Of a stretch of DNA of 41,287 bases, positions 38,601 to 41,287 are shown one piece after another. Positions within the stretch are counted from its first letter, which is position 1. Every line of letters begins with the position of its first letter. The DNA is from an uncultured Prevotellaceae bacterium (lineage in GTDB: Bacteria; Bacteroidota; Bacteroidia; Bacteroidales; Bacteroidaceae). The stretch covers positions 1 through 41,287 of the forward strand of contig CADCCB010000036.1 in assembly GCA_902799905.1 (NCBI GenBank), written 5' to 3'. The notes beneath the pieces were generated by a model that saw nothing but the letters and a program-made list of their open reading frames with translations, ran no database searches and was not told the DNA's origin. The translations under genes and the position numbers were made by a program.

Positions 38601-41287
38601 TTTCACTGATCTGTTGCAGCGAGTCGCTCTCTGTCTTCAACACGTTTGTCAGGTCTATCTGCGGCAGCGTGACAAACTCGATGTTGTCATCGTTTTTGAT
38701 GATCTCAATGCTCTTCACGATGTATTTCAGCGGCGGCAACTTAGCCGAGAACTCGCCCGTCTTCGGGTCGGTGTCTATATAGATGTACTTGGCGTCGCTG
38801 CTCTTGCCTGCCCATGCGGTGCTCTGGATGGCGGTGGTGTCGCTCTCGAAGGGGCGCTCCTCGGTGCCGGTCTGGTCGCTGTAGTAGTTGAAGAGCAGGC
38901 TCTCGTTGTTCATCATCAGCGTGATGCGGGCCTTGCCGATGTTGTTGTTCGACGCACCGAAGCCCACGGCCAAGGTGTCGTTCTTCTCACCGCCACCCAC
39001 ACGGCCCACGAAGTTCACCAGCGTAGAGTCCTGGAAGTCGTAGATTACAGGGGCGCTGAAGTCGCATTTACCGGTAATCGGGAAGCGTCCGCCTGCCACT
39101 ATCTTGTGCCCGCCGAGCTTGGCCTCAACATAGTGTCTGCCGATGGGCACGCTGATCCGGTACTCTCCATTGGCATCGGTCTGCTGCACCTCGCCGTCGT
39201 TGGTCTGCAGCTGTCCGTCCACGTAGAACTGTATGCCCTCCACGGGGATGTTGGTGCCGGCGTAGGTGATGCGTCCCTCCATGGGGAACGACGAGACGTC
39301 CTCAAAGTCGGCGGTATGTACGAGTGAGTTATAGCCCACATAGAGCAGCGTCTTGTTGGGGTTGAACTCGTGAACACCGTAGAGTGGAATGACTGAATAG
39401 GTGGTGCCTGCGCCGGTGAAGGGGACGCCCTGAATGATGTAGTTGCCTTCGGCGTCGGTCTTCGCCCTCAGTCTTAGCGCGCCGGGCGTAAGCGTCGAAG
39501 TCTGGGCATTGCTGCCTATCAGTCCGTGGTGCTTGTGATAGTTGCTGCCGTCGCGCGAGTAGTCGAAGAACTGGGTGCGCAGGCCCTCGTCGAAGGTCCA
39601 GTAGGTCTCTAACTGCTGTTCGTCGCCCACAAGCAGATGGTCGTAGTTGCCCACGATGTCAGCCTCGCTGAGGCACTTCGCCCACAGGCGCAGTTCGTCG
39701 GCGGCGCCCTTGAAGTGGCCCAGTTCAAACTGGCTGGCATTCGTTAGCGGCCACTGGCTGCCGGCAATGGTCAGCGTGGCTTTCTGGACGGTCGGATCGC
39801 CGCTGCCGCCATCTTTGGTCAGCACGTAGCAGGTCAGCGTCGTACCGCTGCGGGTCAGCACCACGTGGTTGTAGTTCTCCTTCTGAAGGGTGATGCCGTT
39901 GAAGGTGTAGGTGGTGGAGCCGTTGCTGAAGGTCAGCTGTCCGGCAGCCGTCATGCCCAGGCCGGCATTGCCTCCCAGGTGGGCTATCAGGCCCTTGCTG
40001 AACGTTTCAGGATAGAGCCACAGCTGGATGGAGAAGTCGCCGGCAAACAGGTTGGCAGCGTAGTCGCTGGAGGGGTATGGCCACGTCACGACTCCAGTCG
40101 CATCTGAGAAATAGATGGAGTGGTACTGCTCGGCCTCTTTGCCCTCGCTGTTGGTCATCGTCATTGCCACATCGACACCCTGCACAGCGGTGCCCGAAGA
40201 ACCGTAGGCTATGCGACCCGTCACTGTTCCGGTGCTCTTGGCGAAGCCGATGTTGGTCATTTCGCTATTGACGATGGTGCCGTCGTCGCATTTGTCCTCG
40301 ACGGTGACGCGGTAGTCGTAGTAGATGCCTGGCTGTGACGTCGCGTCGGTATAGAACAGATACTCTTCGCTGCTCGACAGGCGTGTCAGCGTCTCCCATG
40401 CCTCACTTTCCTGCTCGGCGCGCCGACGCTCAATGATGTAGGTCTTGGCGTTGGTGTTACCCTGCAGGTTGACGTGCCACGACAGTTTCACCGAGCCTTC
40501 GTAGACGCCCTTCGAGGCATCGAGCGCGTAGAACTTCGTGCCCTCGCCAATAGCCTTCTTACTGATGTTATAGGTGTTGAGCACGGCGTCGCCAATGACA
40601 CCCTCTATGCGATAGGTTCGGGGGGTTCGGGGACTGCAGGCACTCAGAGGCTCCTCGGTATAGGGCACGCCCGTCGCGGCGTCCACCTTGTTCTGCCGGT
40701 TGGTATGCTTGTCGGTGGTGCGGTGCTCCCAGCGCATGGCACTTTGGTTGTCGGCAGGCGTGAGGGTGTAGATGGGGTCTTTCTCGTCGTTGACATAGAT
40801 GCGGAACTTGTGGCCGAAGCTCTTGGGATAGGCGTCGGAATTCCAGGTGAAGACGATGCGGTCCGACAACTGTTCCGCCTTGAGGTTCTTGACGGGCATC
40901 GTGCGCGTGGTGTTCACGGTGACGCTGGCCTTCGTGTCGTCGCGGCGCGTCGTCACGTCCCAGAAGTTCGATACATAATATACGTCATAGACCGGCTTTG
41001 CCTCATTGCTGAAGCCGGTATCGGCGTATGCACGCACGTTTTGAGCGAGCTCGGCTATCTTTTTCCCGTCGCGATAGACCACCCACTTGTAGTCGGAATA
41101 ATTGCCGGGGATAGTGCCTACGCTCCACGAGAGGTTCACCTTCTTGTCGCGCTGGTTGAACACGCCCTTCAGGTTGGTAGCCTTGACAATGGGCGGGTTG
41201 ATGGTCACCGTCTTGCTGATGACATTACTGTTGTCGGCAAAGGTGTTGCCCGAGTATGTGCCATTAAGACGAGAGTCCACCTTATAG
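32680..41287 (-). CDS. Giant secreted LamG/FN3 multidomain protein, 5' end beyond window
   Basis: At least 2866 residues; the frame is still open at the right edge, so signal peptide and true start are missing. Approximate order, numbering from 41280: fibronectin-III-like repeats (1-340); carboxypeptidase-regulatory-like segment; LamG jellyroll (about 385-590, FAGDFSIQLWLYPE); two more regulatory-like beta domains (to about 750); a long unassigned region including LRDPPGAKSKTVWKRG (near 1107) to about 1490; Ig-like segments; LamG 2 (about 1820-2015, NGDFSMEMWV); LamG 3 (about 2050-2205); BACON-like segment (about 2318-2400); two WNW-type beta modules; and a C-terminal GVYIHHGKKVTIKRVK resembling a type IX secretion tail. 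Probably a cell-surface adhesin or glycan-binding protein; that function is inferred. Confidence 0.8.
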   Translation of the reverse strand, partial: YKVDSRLNGTYSGNTFADNSNVISKTVTINPPIVKATNLKGVFNQRDKKVNLSWSVGTIPGNYSDYKWVVYRDGKKIAELAQNVRAYADTGFSNEAKPVYDVYYVSNFWDVTTRRDDTKASVTVNTTRTMPVKNLKAEQLSDRIVFTWNSDAYPKSFGHKFRIYVNDEKDPIYTLTPADNQSAMRWEHRTTDKHTNRQNKVDAATGVPYTEEPLSACSPRTPRTYRIEGVIGDAVLNTYNISKKAIGEGTKFYALDASKGVYEGSVKLSWHVNLQGNTNAKTYIIERRRAEQESEAWETLTRLSSSEEYLFYTDATSQPGIYYDYRVTVEDKCDDGTIVNSEMTNIGFAKSTGTVTGRIAYGSSGTAVQGVDVAMTMTNSEGKEAEQYHSIYFSDATGVVTWPYPSSDYAANLFAGDFSIQLWLYPETFSKGLIAHLGGNAGLGMTAAGQLTFSNGSTTYTFNGITLQKENYNHVVLTRSGTTLTCYVLTKDGGSGDPTVQKATLTIAGSQWPLTNASQFELGHFKGAADELRLWAKCLSEADIVGNYDHLLVGDEQQLETYWTFDEGLRTQFFDYSRDGSNYHKHHGLIGSNAQTSTLTPGALRLRAKTDAEGNYIIQGVPFTGAGTTYSVIPLYGVHEFNPNKTLLYVGYNSLVHTADFEDVSSFPMEGRITYAGTNIPVEGIQFYVDGQLQTNDGEVQQTDANGEYRISVPIGRHYVEAKLGGHKIVAGGRFPITGKCDFSAPVIYDFQDSTLVNFVGRVGGGEKNDTLAVGFGASNNNIGKARITLMMNNESLLFNYYSDQTGTEERPFESDTTAIQSTAWAGKSSDAKYIYIDTDPKTGEFSAKLPPLKYIVKSIEIIKNDDNIEFVTLPQIDLTNVLKTESDSLQQISENGDSVYNYYKYHTKMVKTYYAQPQVEITQPDMDKGIFGVQTYEDEDALGKFTVSDLWTQADNGSVTYKYGYPIYKMGDSYKLSFYGYETYTNNDGSEAVTDTIPLIGQVLTIGNEMSSDQSVICVVENENSGLQPGQVYDLKKNQLVLDSLGRSTIQFDAGAPNVVSPYTRHVSVTLVRQNRTYSPVSLDAIVVGSLPLGNNFVTNGPDNVLMVLRDPPGAKSKTVWKRGSVTSHVTSVADGGYGDEKITNTVNLGAHIRTMAGVGLVMQSTDLDHTFDYGLGLHYKWTATSSTERSWTTTATQDVSTSTGSTFVGSKGDVYIGYSTNLLMGQCRKVGFFRENESAPFTLKDDVAVSLGDSVTTNFMYSANEIENVMIPKWEETRNSYLTQHFATEAEARAFVNNTSDVLFATWLNKDDDNYGAEGTYVMVIPEEWKIKEEFVAEDKVQWCNNQIDSWKQTIANNERDKVKSMANVKNWLRNVSFDGGSSYTYTNKNDETTVDKFTHSHTLGGIIKLGATNKDEASGVQFKAVFSVDTENGYSRTETESDKESSYAEFDYVFDDGNKGTDFSVDIYKSQAGWSDIFFLFGGQSYNPYEAEEKTKYYEPGQHTLSNGTEQMEHPDIQISTDGTIAAKSAVLTDVPAGQAGQFTLHLSNASTTTQGFDFTYQLSIVEGSNQQGLEILMDGVPASGRGIYIPAGETVKKVITVRQTDQSVLDYENIELWFSSAYQSIKIHDIAKLSVHFKPSSSAVELAISEPVLNCSTDSAKLEMKVKGFNRQFKNLKNVGVQYRFQGNTQWVDLHTWVTDKADSTSTAFSLMPATGDIPYAVKMLSDLAYPEGSYEFRAFTTTPYGNENIQVYSDIVTVTKDMTRPRNLYTPAPANGILGYGDQLAIEFNEDIVPGYVNADNIIVTAKLNQQPVDHNVSLTITQFFEAKTVNPVFLNGDFSMEMWVNVSMLSGLLSNGTVLHQGAGTDNFALGFDETDHATVTIAGKKFTSKKTVPTNQWMFLCMNYRASDMKFNMLALTDTSNIALFEDEQVTLGDVQAINYASDNHLYLGGFMGDIHGLALYNIWRDVHDMASTKNQAKDGYVYGLANYWAMNEGHGTIAADARHTHDFIVPEAWNIDRMNHMMTVTGNEGAKADISRIVTGAGDSYAIELWYRSSAHKDEVVWETATPTVDGDKLAPTSKLRLRYDDKRNLVLRYGTDSVTVAVQKELPTADAWHHYALNVVRGQAASFYVDGKRTGVIAETAVPNIEGSTLILGKGDAADIDEVRVWKASLSESRLLNNMYNTLDTASVYSKGLAAYYPFEKDSVVAGVPMVIYTADNMAPGATDSLTFDKKQVSFGMFGAPPIKHAQRETKLIASPVASERKVVINLTGTAIKPRDIEGTMLNVTVDRIHDLHGNTSLPIRWTAYVQQNTLKWTRDSVNIIKKYGDSHTFDVIIENKSGNTEYYTLYNMPQWLTVVGSSASDEINPLSTKILRFQVNPLVPVGNYEVTIGVQGNNQILEPLRVVMKVRGEKPQWTVDPTLYEHQMNYIGQVRIGGILIENSESMVAAFIDGECRGVASPKQVRGAAYVAMTVYGNGDTDAGKPISFRIWDASAGIAYTDVNITAFNGSPVESTFQLNAVRGSFDQPVIWTKGTDVEQNLKLTKNWNWVALGVRPADQRPAAVFPSLTPWNVFIKDKASTMIFCDGNNWMPEDARIQAATMYKVKITPVVEGQQLPEQVPVTGEQLKLSKTPVTLTPGWNWIGYTPLTTMTLGQALAAANPQVGDCVKSQHGIAFYSLNGWEGSLEVMEGGHGYMYNNTADSEKSFVYPDATGTNRAAARRTLLNAESQSESQKTRLFAPAVGNYPDNMSMVISLKDGEQSVDTCEVAAYIGGECRGATRANGGLYYPQTYISDVNIGTPWNPYVIDLSEMRTGISTIAADDADNDDDWWTLQGFKIGCKPTQPGVYIHHGKKVTIKRVK

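Overview
This window reads as a chromosomal segment of a Bacteroidales bacterium, most likely Prevotella or a close relative. The evidence is: promoters of the Bacteroidetes type (TAnnTTTG at -7, TTTG near -33) in place of sigma-70 boxes; weak ribosome binding sites; a MoxR/Bat aerotolerance operon; a Na+-pumping NQR operon in Bacteroidales order; FadL-like and TamB-like envelope proteins; and a giant secreted LamG protein whose C-terminus looks like a type IX secretion tail. GC is moderate. I see no rRNA, tRNA, CRISPR array, phage or intact insertion sequence.

Layout. (1) 1-1290: a promoter facing off the left edge, a HigBA-type toxin-antitoxin pair and a transposase scrap. (2) 1381-15711: a long one-direction run with short or overlapping junctions: ftsY, rimO, two HU-type genes (the second encoding a membrane-spanning HU/LysM-like protein), moxR, a DUF58 protein, a BatD/DUF4381-like membrane protein, batA, batB, batC, a batD-batE fusion, a PAP2 phosphatase and queA. 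(3) prmA converges on queA with overlapping ends. (4) 16698-19325: a secreted Tyr/Trp- and Gly/Ser-rich protein and a FadL/OmpP1-type outer membrane protein. (5) 25330-19609, minus strand: nqrABCDEF between a divergent promoter region and a strong terminator. (6) 25501-29886: a TamB-like protein starting at GTG. (7) 30151-31781: a LuxR-type regulator with a degenerate receiver and a ROK sugar kinase. (8) 31837-32238, minus: a small membrane protein with C-terminal repeats, expressed from a promoter that lies in a duplicated 40-bp repeat. (9) 32680 to the right edge, minus: a giant LamG/FN3 secreted protein whose 5' end is outside the window.

How the genes work together: most of the window serves the envelope and energy metabolism. 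FtsY targets membrane proteins. MoxR with the Bat proteins forms a predicted AAA+/vWA chaperone system spanning the inner membrane and periplasm. The HU/LysM protein could link DNA to the cell wall. NQR generates a sodium gradient. TamB and the FadL-like protein serve the outer membrane.

The most unusual signals are the HU-TM-LysM architecture, the batD-batE fusion with a retained internal signal peptide, and a set of short repeat elements. The repeats sit at gene junctions and, in rimO and queA, inside open reading frames without breaking them. Also notable are a duplicated promoter-carrying repeat and an unidentified central block of the giant protein. Names come from reading the protein sequences; no database search was run.
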